Assembly (NCBI GenBank): GCA_031398385.1
Contig: JANNNE010000123.1
Span: 1 to 64,000, forward strand
Direction of reading: 5' to 3'
Source of the DNA: Ideonella_A sp031398385
Lineage (GTDB): Bacteria > Pseudomonadota > Gammaproteobacteria > Burkholderiales > Burkholderiaceae_C
DNA: 64,000 nt
This document shows, piece after piece, positions 35,766-44,737 of this stretch. Made by a program: the position numbers and the translations under genes. Position 1 is the stretch's first letter, and each line of letters starts with the position of its first letter. Under the pieces are notes generated by a model, which did no database searches, had not been told where the DNA came from, and saw nothing but the letters and a program-made list of their open reading frames with translations.

Positions 35766-38700
35766 TCAATTGAAATCGGTCTTGCCGCGGGTCAGCCCGG
35801 TTGCATAGACCGGCGCTGCCGATGTACCCGAATTGATCGTCGTATTGACATTCGGGAAACTCAGCTGCGAGTTCACCGCACCGATGGGCATCGCCAGAGC
35901 CTGGGCCGCGGTGGTCACGCCTGAATTGAAACCGCCACCGTTGCAGGCCTGCGCCAGCGTGAAGCTGCCAAGTGGCACGGTGTAGGTGATCATGGCATCG
36001 GTCGTGGGCACCACATCGGCCTTCAGGGACAGATTGCATTCGCCGCCACTGCCGTTCGAATATTTGGTCGCACCAACGATGAGCAGCGTGATTTTCTTGT
36101 TGGTTGCCTGGCGATACAGGTTGGCATCCATGCCCAGATTGATCGCCAGGTTCGTTTGCCCGGACAGTGTCAGGCCGGCACCCGGATAGGTGACGTACAT
36201 TCCCAGGTAGCCACCGGAAGTTGGCGGGTTGCCGACCGAAGCGGTCGGCGCGCTGGTCGTCACCGCAATATAGAAATACTGGCTCGCATCAGCCACTGCC
36301 GGACTGGAGTCGGCAAACCCGCCACCGGTGAAGGTATTGGTGTAGTTCGAAAAATCACCACTGAAGTAGCCCCAACTACCGCCCTGCCCGGTAGCACCAC
36401 CTTGCCGATAGCCGCTCGAAAAAGCCAATGGCGTGGCGCTGCCGCCACTGGCACCGCTCGCCGCAGCTGGGAAGCTGAGGTCGTCGAAGTAGTAGGTTCT
36501 CGCGCCGCCGGACTGTGCACCGGTCTTGCCGAAGTTGAAGAATATCGAAGCCTTGTTGTAGGTGACCGCCAGATCGAGTGCCGCAGTGCCTGCTGCCTGG
36601 TTTGCAAAATTGAACGTCAGGGTCTGCCACCCTCCCGCCACCGTCGTCACCGCTTCGGTCTCGACCGATTTCGTCGGGTCGCCAGCGTTCTCGACTTTCA
36701 GGCGAACCGGTATGCCGGCTTCCGGCGACCAGACGCGTGCCGTCGCCGTCTTGGTGGTGGCGCTGAATCCGATGGTAGGAATGGCAGTGTTGGCCAGCGT
36801 CGACACCGTGGTGCCAGCCCACAGTTCGGCCGCGGCCGACTTGACGACCCGGGCGACCCTGTTGCTGCCGCCCGCCGGGTCGGTGACCAACGTGGCGTCC
36901 TCGGCACCACCGAAACCGGTCAGCGAATAACTCACGCCGGCGGTGTCGAAGTCGATCCGGTTGGCCGCCGGTGCCGGTGCAGGAGCCGGTGCTGGAGCCG
37001 GTGCTGGTGCCGGTGCCGGAGCGGGTGCCGGTGCCGGAGCGGGTGCAGCCGCCGCGCTGGCCAGCGACAGGTCATCGAAATAATAGGTTCTTGCGCCGGT
37101 AGCAGCTCCCGGAGTACCAAAGTTGAAGAAGATCGAGACCTTGTTGTAGGTATAGGCCGCGTTGAACGCAGCCGTGCCGCTGGCCTGGTTGTTGAAGTTG
37201 AAGGTCAGGGTTTCCCAGCCGTTGGCCACCGTGGTCGTGGCCTCGGTCTCGACGGAACGGGTGTTGTCCCCGGCATCTTCCACCTTCAAGCGCACTTTCA
37301 CGCCGGCTGCCGGTGAATACACCCGCGCGGTCATGCTGCGGTTGGCGGCAGTGAAGGCAATCGGTGCGATCGAATTGTTGGCACCGGTGGACACCGTCGT
37401 GCCGGCCCACAACTCGGCCGTTGCCGACTTGACCACCCGGGCCACCTTGTTCGTACCACCGGCCGGGTCGTTCACCAGGCTGGAATCTTCCGCACCACCG
37501 AAACCGGTCAGCGTATAGGTCACGCCGGCCGCATCGAAACTGATGAGGTTGGACGCCGGCGCGGGTGCTGGCGCCGGGGCAGGCGCTGGCGCTGGCGCCG
37601 GTGCGGGCGCCGGGGCAGGCGCTGGCGCTGGTGCGGGCGCCGGGGCAGGCGCCGGTGCGGCAGCCGCGCTGGCCAGTGAGATATCGTCAAAGAAATAGGT
37701 CCGCGCGCCCGTGGCCGCGCCCGGTGTCCCGAAATTGAAGAAGATCGAGACCTTGTTATAGGTGTGGGCGGCATTGAACGCAGGCGTTCCCGATGCTTGA
37801 CTATTGAAGTCAAAGCTCAGCGTCTGCCAGCCATTGGCCAGCGTGGTGGTCGCCTCGGTCTCGACCGAGCGGGTGTTGTCCGCCGCATCCTCGACCTTCA
37901 AGCGCACGATCACGCCGGCCGCCGGTGAATACACCCGCACCGTCATCCTGCGGATGGTGGCGGTGAACGCAATCGCGGGGATCGAATTGTTGGGGCCGGT
38001 GGATACCGTGGTGCCGGCCCAGAGTTCGGCCGCGGCCGACTTGACGACACGTCCGACCTTGTTGGAGCCGCCGGCCGGGTCGGCTGCCACTGACGAATCT
38101 TCGGCCCCACCGAAACCGACCAGCGTGTAGCTCACCGCCGCCGTATCGAAGTCGATCAGGCTGGAAGCCGCCGGTGCAGGCGCTGCGGCCATGGCCAGCG
38201 CGACGTCGTCGAAATAATAGGTTCGAGCGCCCGTGGCTGCCCCGGCGGTGCCGAAGTTGAAGAAGATCGAGGCCTTGTTATAGGTGTGGGCTGCGTTGAA
38301 AGCGGAAGTGCCGCTGGCCTGATTGTTGAAGTTGAAGGTCAGGGTCTCCCAGGCATTGGCTACCGAGGTCGTGGCCTCGGTCTCGACCGAGCGGGTGTTG
38401 TCGGCCGCATCTTCCACCTTCATTCGCACCTTCACGCCGGCAGCCGGCGAGTACACCCGCACCGTCATGCTGCGGTTGGTGGCGGTGAAGGCAATCGGCG
38501 CGATCGAATTGTTGGCACCGGTCGAGACCGTCGTGCCGGCCCACACCTCGGCCGTGGCCGACTTGACGACCCGGGCGACCATGTTGGTGCCCCCGGCCGG
38601 ATCGACCACCAGGGTCGAGTCCTCTGCCCCGCCAAATCCCGTCAGGACATAGCTCACGCCGGCGGTATCGAAACTGATCAAGCTCGACGCACTAGGTGCA

Positions 38701-38891
38701 GGTGCAGGTGCAGGTGCCGGAGCGGGTGTCGGGGCAGGCGCAGGTGCAGGAGCGGGCGCTGGTGCCGGCGCTGGTGCAGGCGCGGCGGCCAGCGGCGGCG
38801 GATTGGCATCGCCTCCACCGCAAGCGGCGACCAGCATCGACGCCGCCAGAGCGCAGGCGGACAAGGGGATTCTGTTCAAGGACCTGGTCAT
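35766..38891 (-). CDS. Surface lipoprotein with four tandem glycan-binding-like modules
   Basis: 1041 residues. Lipoprotein signal ending LVAACGGG (C24), an Ala-Pro linker (about 35-66), then four copies of one beta-rich module of about 150 residues, three of them separated or followed by long (AP)n linkers. Each copy has [IF]xFDTAxVxYxLxGFGGAEDS, WAGTTVST, RVYSPAAG, VRLKVEDA, ETEATT and ends ARTYYFDD. Modules of this kind occur in bacterial laminarinases and surface glycan-binding proteins. A distinct C-terminal domain (about 810-1041) follows (YRQGGATGQGGSWGYFSGDF). No catalytic motif is seen, so it is probably a polysaccharide-capturing protein. It lies 129 bp behind the GH81 gene on the same strand. 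Start 38891 chosen for the signal. Confidence 0.78.
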   Translation of the reverse strand: MTRSLNRIPLSACALAASMLVAACGGGDANPPPLAAAPAPAPAPAPAPAPAPAPTPAPAPAPAPAPSASSLISFDTAGVSYVLTGFGGAEDSTLVVDPAGGTNMVARVVKSATAEVWAGTTVSTGANNSIAPIAFTATNRSMTVRVYSPAAGVKVRMKVEDAADNTRSVETEATTSVANAWETLTFNFNNQASGTSAFNAAHTYNKASIFFNFGTAGAATGARTYYFDDVALAMAAAPAPAASSLIDFDTAAVSYTLVGFGGAEDSSVAADPAGGSNKVGRVVKSAAAELWAGTTVSTGPNNSIPAIAFTATIRRMTVRVYSPAAGVIVRLKVEDAADNTRSVETEATTTLANGWQTLSFDFNSQASGTPAFNAAHTYNKVSIFFNFGTPGAATGARTYFFDDISLASAAAAPAPAPAPAPAPAPAPAPAPAPAPAPAPAPAPAPASNLISFDAAGVTYTLTGFGGAEDSSLVNDPAGGTNKVARVVKSATAELWAGTTVSTGANNSIAPIAFTAANRSMTARVYSPAAGVKVRLKVEDAGDNTRSVETEATTTVANGWETLTFNFNNQASGTAAFNAAYTYNKVSIFFNFGTPGAATGARTYYFDDLSLASAAAAPAPAPAPAPAPAPAPAPAPAPAPAPAANRIDFDTAGVSYSLTGFGGAEDATLVTDPAGGSNRVARVVKSAAAELWAGTTVSTLANTAIPTIGFSATTKTATARVWSPEAGIPVRLKVENAGDPTKSVETEAVTTVAGGWQTLTFNFANQAAGTAALDLAVTYNKASIFFNFGKTGAQSGGARTYYFDDLSFPAAASGASGGSATPLAFSSGYRQGGATGQGGSWGYFSGDFSNYTNTFTGGGFADSSPAVADASQYFYIAVTTSAPTASVGNPPTSGGYLGMYVTYPGAGLTLSGQTNLAINLGMDANLYRQATNKKITLLIVGATKYSNGSGGECNLSLKADVVPTTDAMITYTVPLGSFTLAQACNGGGFNSGVTTAAQALAMPIGAVNSQLSFPNVNTTINSGTSAAPVYATGLTRGKTDFN
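36470..38690. repeat. Four tandem module copies with (Ala-Pro)n linker DNA
   Basis: Equivalent points (GAAGTTGAAG and variants) recur at about 36531, 37119, 37731 and 38253, giving periods of roughly 590, 610 and 520 bp. Low-complexity GGTGCCGGN-type linkers lie near 36963-37050, 37554-37668 and 38694-38790. High identity between copies suggests recent duplication and ongoing exchange of units. Confidence 0.85.
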
Positions 38892-39020
38892 GATTCGTGT
38901 TCCTGCTGTTGAGCCGTGCATTCGCGGTGTCAAGGACCTTGAAGGGCAGCGCCGGACGATCGGAAAGGCACTCGATGCCGACCGGAAGACGCGCAGCCTT
39001 TCAAGGGAGTGTCTGTGCCA

Positions 39021-41312
39021 TCACTGGGACCTGCCGAGTGCGCCCGGCGCGACGTCGAGCGTCTTGCCGTCGCTGAATCTGACCGTCAACGGGGCCTTGC
39101 CCGCATTGAATGCAAGATAGGTCTTGCTGCCATCGGGCCGCTTGAAAACCTGGTAGAGCGGCACGTTGGCGCTGACGGAAAGGTCCGGCGTGCCCATCGC
39201 GTTCAGCGCCAGCATGTAGTGCAAGGTATGGGTGCGGGTATCACCGAGTTCGACCGAGCCCCAGCGATCCCACTGCGCCAGCGCAGCGGCAGGGTCGGCG
39301 AGCGCCAGATATTTGACGAAGACGTCCTGCCAGACGTCCTTCGGCACGTCGTAGCGCTTGCCACGGTCGAGGTAGATCTTGACGTCTTGCGGCAACGTGC
39401 CGACGTTGCGCTTGATGTGGCCCGGGTCGCGAGCCAGGTGGGTCGAGAAACTGGACATCGGCAGCAGGTTGATGCCCTTGATCTGGCGCGGCTCGTCGGT
39501 CCACCAGGTGTTGTGCGCGTAGGTCGAGCCGAACAACATGCTGGCCTCGACGTGATGCTTCTTGTATTCGGGCGCGAAGACCTGGTCGTGAATATCGAAC
39601 CAGTAGTGGCTGATCGCATCGGCCTCGGTCGCGTACATGTACACACCGAGGTCACGCAATGCGGTGTTGCCGGTGACTTCGGCCCACAGGATCAGGCCGG
39701 CCCAGGCGTTGATGGCCTCGGACGACGATTCCTGGTTGTTGCCATATTGGCCGATGCCGGTACCCGAGGCCCAGGAGTGGCCTTCGTAGGGATCGAAGTT
39801 GCGCAGGAAAGGAAAGTCGGCCCGACCGCGCTCGGTGGTCGCGATGTCGGCCACCAGCAAATCGACCATGCCGCCCCATTTGTCCTTGGCGGCCCACGCC
39901 GGATCGCGCAAACCGACCTCCGCAGCAGCGCGAATGAAGTAGCCGTAGTGGAAGTGGTGATCGTTCATCTGCTCGACGGTGAAGAATTCGTCGGGATAAC
40001 CGACCACCGTGCCGAGCTTCTTGTCGACATGGAAGTAGCTGCGCTCGCCTTGCCCGCTGAACCAGAACTCCAGGCGTTCGCGTGCCAATTCCAGCAATTT
40101 GTCGCGCGACGCCAGGTCGCCCTGCTGCTCGGCAACACTGGCCAGTTGGGTGGCTCTCGTCAGCCCCTTGCCCTGCCAGTAGGCGCTGGTGCGCCAGTTA
40201 TCGTTGTTTTCGCGCAGCGGAATCAACTCGCGCCGCTTGCGCACATCGATCTTCAAGAGATCAGCAAGTTCGTCCGCGCGCGGTCCTTCCTTGACCCCCG
40301 GCCACCAGGGCACGAAGCCGGTATATGCGAGCGTCGTCTTGAACTGCGACGCAGCCAACAAGCGCAGCTTGCCGCGCACCGTGTCGAAGGCCGGGCCGAG
40401 TTTGCCGTCGACCGAGGCGTTCTTGAACCAGTGGTGCGGATAGAGCCCCAGCAGCGGGCCTGCGTTTTCACCTTCCATCGCCTTGGTCGTCGCCTTGTAC
40501 GTGGTCTCGACCAGGCTTTTCGAGGTGTCATACCGCCAGTCGACCCGGGTATCCTGCAGGAACGAGTAGGCGTGTTTCAAAAACAGCGCCAGGGTTTCAG
40601 GCTTGTCGTCGGGCAATCCCGCCGCGGAAAGATAACCCTTGCCGTCCGGAAGTCGGGCGAGCCAGTTGGTGGCTGATGGGGACTCCCAGCGCACGCCGGT
40701 CGGACCGAACAAGGCGTAGCTCTTTCCCTTCAGGCTCAGCACCAGTACCCGCGGATCGGCCACCGGCACTCTCTGGGCACCCGCCGGCAGACGAACTCGC
40801 AGATCCCCGCTGGAGACCTGGAAAAAGGCATAAGGGCTGCCATGCGCGACGGTGGCAGTGAACTGGTTGCTGCCGTTGGCCATCGAGATGTCGATCGCCC
40901 AATCGCTGGCACCGGCCAGCCTGGCCGGACCGGGTTCGAAGCTGACCGACGAGATCACCAGCGGGTCGGTGTGGGGGTAATTGATGAGAACGTCGCGGCG
41001 CTCGGTCGGCTCGACGCTCTTGCTCGGCAGCGCCATCTCGAGGCCGGCCACCGTGGCCTTGAAACTCAGTGGCTGGGCGTAGATGGCTTCGGGCTTGGAG
41101 TCGAAGATCAGCGTCGAATACCACTGGTTGGTGGTCGCCGCGCGCTGGAGCATGCGCTCGGTGCGGTAAGGCGCGGACGGCGGCGCCACCGCTCCGTCCT
41201 TGGGGGCCAGGACATAGGCACCGGCACCGACCTTCACAGTCTGGGCGTTCGCATGCGCCAACGCCGAAAGGCCGACGATGCAGGCCAGGCCATAGCAAAA
41301 AATCCGATTCAT
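39021..41312 (-). CDS. GH81 endo-beta-1,3-glucanase, secreted
   Basis: 763 residues. A signal peptide (MNRIFCYGLACIVGLSALAHANA, cleavage about residue 23) precedes a GH81 domain with DHHFHYGYFIRAA near residue 450 and NFDPYEGHSWASG followed by NNQESSSEAINAWAG near 526, which hold the family's catalytic Asp and Glu. GH81 enzymes cut long beta-1,3-glucan such as laminarin or curdlan from within. A 16-bp LacI-type palindrome lies 42 bp before the ATG. The lipoprotein gene behind it is probably in the same transcript. A slightly earlier start (41339) is open but spoils the signal. Confidence 0.92.
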   Translation of the reverse strand: MNRIFCYGLACIVGLSALAHANAQTVKVGAGAYVLAPKDGAVAPPSAPYRTERMLQRAATTNQWYSTLIFDSKPEAIYAQPLSFKATVAGLEMALPSKSVEPTERRDVLINYPHTDPLVISSVSFEPGPARLAGASDWAIDISMANGSNQFTATVAHGSPYAFFQVSSGDLRVRLPAGAQRVPVADPRVLVLSLKGKSYALFGPTGVRWESPSATNWLARLPDGKGYLSAAGLPDDKPETLALFLKHAYSFLQDTRVDWRYDTSKSLVETTYKATTKAMEGENAGPLLGLYPHHWFKNASVDGKLGPAFDTVRGKLRLLAASQFKTTLAYTGFVPWWPGVKEGPRADELADLLKIDVRKRRELIPLRENNDNWRTSAYWQGKGLTRATQLASVAEQQGDLASRDKLLELARERLEFWFSGQGERSYFHVDKKLGTVVGYPDEFFTVEQMNDHHFHYGYFIRAAAEVGLRDPAWAAKDKWGGMVDLLVADIATTERGRADFPFLRNFDPYEGHSWASGTGIGQYGNNQESSSEAINAWAGLILWAEVTGNTALRDLGVYMYATEADAISHYWFDIHDQVFAPEYKKHHVEASMLFGSTYAHNTWWTDEPRQIKGINLLPMSSFSTHLARDPGHIKRNVGTLPQDVKIYLDRGKRYDVPKDVWQDVFVKYLALADPAAALAQWDRWGSVELGDTRTHTLHYMLALNAMGTPDLSVSANVPLYQVFKRPDGSKTYLAFNAGKAPLTVRFSDGKTLDVAPGALGRSQ

Positions 41313-41354
41313 CGCAGGTTCCTGGAGCAAGGTTCGCAATGAGCCGTATTCTGT

Positions 41355-41370
41355 TTGAAAGCGCTTTCAA
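41355..41370. promoter_or_regulatory. LacI-family operator TTGAAAGCGCTTTCAA (GH81 unit)
   Basis: Perfect 16-bp palindrome 42 bp upstream of the GH81 start. It is one of four matching sites in the window and fits the CG-centred operators of LacI-family repressors. Confidence 0.85.
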
Positions 41371-41475
41371 ATGCTGCTCTGGTTTTCCCCAAGAGCAAAC
41401 GACTGCCTACAAGCCGACGAGGGAAAACACTCACGCGCAATGCGTTGACGACAAGCAAGGTAGACCGCTATTCTA

Positions 41476-41489
41476 TGAAAGCGCTTTCA
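41476..41489. promoter_or_regulatory. LacI-family operator TGAAAGCGCTTTCA (porin unit)
   Basis: Perfect 14-bp palindrome 95 bp upstream of the porin start, in the 272-bp gap between the divergent GH81 and porin genes. Two sites in one gap suggest each unit has its own operator; looping between them (121 bp centre to centre) is possible. Confidence 0.85.
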
Positions 41490-41584
41490 CGTGATTCTGC
41501 GCCATGCGTCCCATCGAATCGATCGGGGAGGATGCACCGCAGAGCCGCCCTCAATACCACAAGCCGCCTTCGGGCCCTGACCCC

Positions 41585-42967
41585 ATGCACCCCAACATCA
41601 AATGCCCTGAGCTGGCAGCGCACCCTGCTGCACCGTCTGCCGGCCTGGGTTTGCTGCTCGCTGGATTGGTGCTGAGCGCGCCCGCTGCAGCTGTAGACAT
41701 CGGCCCGTTCAGCCTCAACGGCTTCGCCAAGCTCGAAGCCGTTCACTCGAGCAATATCTGCAGCGACTGCCAGCGCTTCCCGGACGAAAACCGCCAGCGC
41801 TTCTGGGCCGACGAGGTCGTTCCCGGTCGCGCCTTCGGTCGTGACAATTCGGTGGTGTCGCTGATCCAACCCTATCTGGGCGTCAAGTTCGATCTGCCCA
41901 GGGGTTTCAAGGTCGGAGGGCTGTTCAGTCAACGCTGGCGCGACGGCAAGGTGGACTTGCCGGGCTTCTTCTACGAACGCAATCTGTATGTCAGCCATGA
42001 GGAATACGGCCGCCTGACCGTCGGTGCGTTTCCGACCCGTGCATGGAGCTTTGCCGACTACCCCTTCGGCAGCGATTTCGGCGGCAGCGACCTGTGGGCG
42101 TCCAGCGGCGCCGGCTACGGTCTGAACACGCGCGCTGTTCGCTACACCTCGCGCACACTCGATGTCGCTGACGGGGATCTGGTGGTGGAGGCAACCTATG
42201 ACCAAGGTGACACCGCATTCAAGGTCAACAAGCCGCGCTTTGTCGAAGTGTGGTCTCACTACTACAAGGGCAAGCTGAAGGTCGACCTGATGTATCAGGA
42301 CACCCGCAACGGCGGCCCCTCTTCATGGGGCCACGCACCGTTTGCCGGAATCACGTTCAACCCCGCTTACGACAGCAAGGTCGGCGGATCGGGGCAAAGC
42401 ATGGCGATGGCGCAACTGCGTTATCAGCTCGATTCGAAAATCGAACTCGGCGCCGGCGTCCGCTTCAACCGATGGAGTGGTGCCTACGCCGTATGCGTCG
42501 AATTCGTCAACGGCGGGTGCCTGTGGAACAACATGTTCAACGTCAACTGGGGGGGCAAGGATGCCAGAGGGGTCGACAACCCGGGCTACAAGGCCACCTC
42601 GACGGACCTCACGCTGGGTGTGCGGTATCTCAACGGCCCCTGGAGCCTGCACAGTGGCCTGACCCACCTGGGAGAAGCCAAGACCGATAACCCGAGCGAA
42701 CGAGGCCAGAGCAATTCGCTGCTCAAGTTGACGGTCGGTGCGGGCTACAACTTCAAGAACGGATTGGTCGCCTATGGATCGTTGAGCGCCCATCGCTACG
42801 GGCAGGCTCCACGGTCCAGTGGCTGCGCGATACCACCGGCCAGCCGTCCGGCCGGCACCTGCACCCTGGCACCACTGTCCGCACCGAACACCGCCGTTGG
42901 CGGCGCCGATCCCCGCGTGAGCCGCAACAGCGGCTCCGCCACGGTCGGTGTGACCTACTCGTTCTGA
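41585..42967 (+). CDS. Outer-membrane porin-like beta-barrel of the glucan locus
   Basis: 460 residues. A signal peptide (hydrophobic GLGLLLAGLVLSAPAAA, cleavage about 36) precedes a beta-barrel of alternating strands (FKVGGLFSQRWRDGKVDLPGFFYERNLYVSHEEYGRLTVGAFPT) with DG/YG-rich turns and a C-terminal phenylalanine (VGVTYSF), the outer-membrane assembly signal. It opens the plus-strand unit porin-GH17-GH30-phosphorylase-glk and lies behind a LacI-type operator, so it probably admits beta-glucan oligosaccharides. No plug or TonB box is present. Start 41585 (MHPNIK) gives the signal peptide. Confidence 0.75.
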   Translation: MHPNIKCPELAAHPAAPSAGLGLLLAGLVLSAPAAAVDIGPFSLNGFAKLEAVHSSNICSDCQRFPDENRQRFWADEVVPGRAFGRDNSVVSLIQPYLGVKFDLPRGFKVGGLFSQRWRDGKVDLPGFFYERNLYVSHEEYGRLTVGAFPTRAWSFADYPFGSDFGGSDLWASSGAGYGLNTRAVRYTSRTLDVADGDLVVEATYDQGDTAFKVNKPRFVEVWSHYYKGKLKVDLMYQDTRNGGPSSWGHAPFAGITFNPAYDSKVGGSGQSMAMAQLRYQLDSKIELGAGVRFNRWSGAYAVCVEFVNGGCLWNNMFNVNWGGKDARGVDNPGYKATSTDLTLGVRYLNGPWSLHSGLTHLGEAKTDNPSERGQSNSLLKLTVGAGYNFKNGLVAYGSLSAHRYGQAPRSSGCAIPPASRPAGTCTLAPLSAPNTAVGGADPRVSRNSGSATVGVTYSF

Positions 42968-42977
42968 GGCTTAGCAA

Positions 42978-44732
42978 ATGATGACTGCAGCAATCCGCGG
43001 CACGAACCGCTCTCTTGCAACCGCCTGGCTGGCGGCCCTTGCCCTGTTCATCGCCGTCGCGCTGGCGGCCTGCGGGGGCGGCGGAGTCGTTCCCGGCACC
43101 GGTGTGGGCACCGGCCTGCGCGCATTGAGCGCCGACTTCACCAGTCGCAAGGCGGTGTCATATTCGCCATTTCGCAGTGCAAACCGCGACACCGAGGTGA
43201 TCACCTCGGCAATGGTCAAGCAGGACCTGGACCTGGTCGTGGCAGCCGGATACGGCGTGATCCGCCTGTTCGACAGCTCGAACGAAGTTTCCAAACTCAC
43301 GCTGGATGTGATCCGCAGCAACAACCTGAACCTCAAGGTGATGCTCGGCATGTATGTCAATCCGGGAGCAGAAGCGGCCAATCAGGCCGAACTGGCGCGC
43401 GGCGTTGCGCTGGCCAAGGCCTACCCCGAGATCGTGCATGCGCTCAGCGTCGGCAACGAAACCATGGTCAGCTGGTCGTTCGTGCCGCAGGAGACCGCGA
43501 CCATGGCGCGCTACATCAAGAGCGTGCGCGACGCCGTCACCCAGCCGGTCACCACCGACGACAACTGGGCCTTCTTTGCCGGCGCCCAGGGCGTCAAGCC
43601 GCCGCAACCGGTACTGGACAGCATCGACTTCGTGGCGATGCACACCTATCCCCTGCTCGACACGATCTTCAGTCCCGGGCTCTGGGACTGGCAACAAACT
43701 GCAGTGCCCCCTGCACAACGCGCGACGGCGATGATGGATGCCGCCATCGCCTCGGCCAAGAAGGAATACAAGGCCGTGCGCGACAACCTCAATGCGCTTG
43801 GCCATACAGCCATGCCGATCGTCATTGGCGAGACCGGCTGGAAGGCCGAACCCTCGGGGGGCGAGACCTCACGTGCACATCCGGTGAACCAGAAGCTGTA
43901 CATCGACCGCCTGGCAGCCTGGAAGGCCAGCACTGGCGGGCCTGCCAACATCATCTACTTCGAGGCCTTCGACGAACCGTGGAAACGAGGCGACGACAAG
44001 TGGGGCCTTTTCAACGTGGCGCGCCAGGCACGTTACGTGGTGCAAGGCCTGTTCCCGGCCAGTCAGTGGGAGGCCGGCAGCCACACCGATGCCGGCGCCT
44101 TGTTTTACGTACCACTGGCTGGCAATCCGACCATCACGGCAAGCCGCTATACGCTGTTCGCCGACGTTGCCGTCGCCGGCGAGGCCAAGCCGGCCGAAGT
44201 CCCGCTGTGGAACTCATGGGAGAGCGGAAGTACGGCCGGTGGTGCAGAGTTGGCGGCTGACGCCGCGCCTGGCGATGGCCCGAACAGCTTCACGATCACG
44301 CCGACGCCGCAGGTCTGGGGCTGGGGAATGACGCGTGCATTGGGAACGACGGTCGAGGATCTCAGCAACTTCGCCAGCACCGGAAAGCTGAACTTCAGCA
44401 TCAAGACCACCTACGCCGGCAATCTCGAGGTCGGTTTCCTGACCGGCAACACCACCAGCAGATCGGCCTACGATGTCTATCTGAAACTGGCCCCGGGACA
44501 GCACGGCTACATGAACGACGGTCAATGGCGCCAGGTGTCGATCCCGATCTCGGCGATCACGCCATCGGGCGCGATGGCATTCGGCATGACCGATCCGGCG
44601 CTGTCGAAACTGGATCTGACAAAGGTGACCAACCCGTTCGTGATCGCCGATCGTTACACCGTGACCGGCAAGTCGCAAGGCGCAAACGTGAGGACCCCGA
44701 TCCTGATCGACAACATCTACTGGTCGCGCTGA
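42978..44732 (+). CDS. GH17 beta-1,3-glucanase lipoprotein with C-terminal glycan-binding-like domain
   Basis: 584 residues. Lipoprotein signal ending ALAACGGGG (C32), GH17 barrel with acid/base E161 (SVGNETM) and nucleophile E285 (IGETGW), then a linker and a beta-sandwich of about 180 residues (LWNSWESGSTAGGAEL..., NIYWSR at the end) resembling galactose-binding-like carbohydrate modules. GH17 enzymes act on beta-1,3-glucan by hydrolysis or transglycosylation. It is the only GH17 copy here that is exported. Ten bases after the porin gene; five before GH30. Confidence 0.88.
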   Translation: MMTAAIRGTNRSLATAWLAALALFIAVALAACGGGGVVPGTGVGTGLRALSADFTSRKAVSYSPFRSANRDTEVITSAMVKQDLDLVVAAGYGVIRLFDSSNEVSKLTLDVIRSNNLNLKVMLGMYVNPGAEAANQAELARGVALAKAYPEIVHALSVGNETMVSWSFVPQETATMARYIKSVRDAVTQPVTTDDNWAFFAGAQGVKPPQPVLDSIDFVAMHTYPLLDTIFSPGLWDWQQTAVPPAQRATAMMDAAIASAKKEYKAVRDNLNALGHTAMPIVIGETGWKAEPSGGETSRAHPVNQKLYIDRLAAWKASTGGPANIIYFEAFDEPWKRGDDKWGLFNVARQARYVVQGLFPASQWEAGSHTDAGALFYVPLAGNPTITASRYTLFADVAVAGEAKPAEVPLWNSWESGSTAGGAELAADAAPGDGPNSFTITPTPQVWGWGMTRALGTTVEDLSNFASTGKLNFSIKTTYAGNLEVGFLTGNTTSRSAYDVYLKLAPGQHGYMNDGQWRQVSIPISAITPSGAMAFGMTDPALSKLDLTKVTNPFVIADRYTVTGKSQGANVRTPILIDNIYWSR

Positions 44733-44737
44733 ACGCA

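Noticed and set aside
36960..38790. Repeated GC-rich blocks considered as intergenic repeats or an array
   Set aside because: They are in-frame Ala-Pro linkers and domain copies inside one coding sequence.
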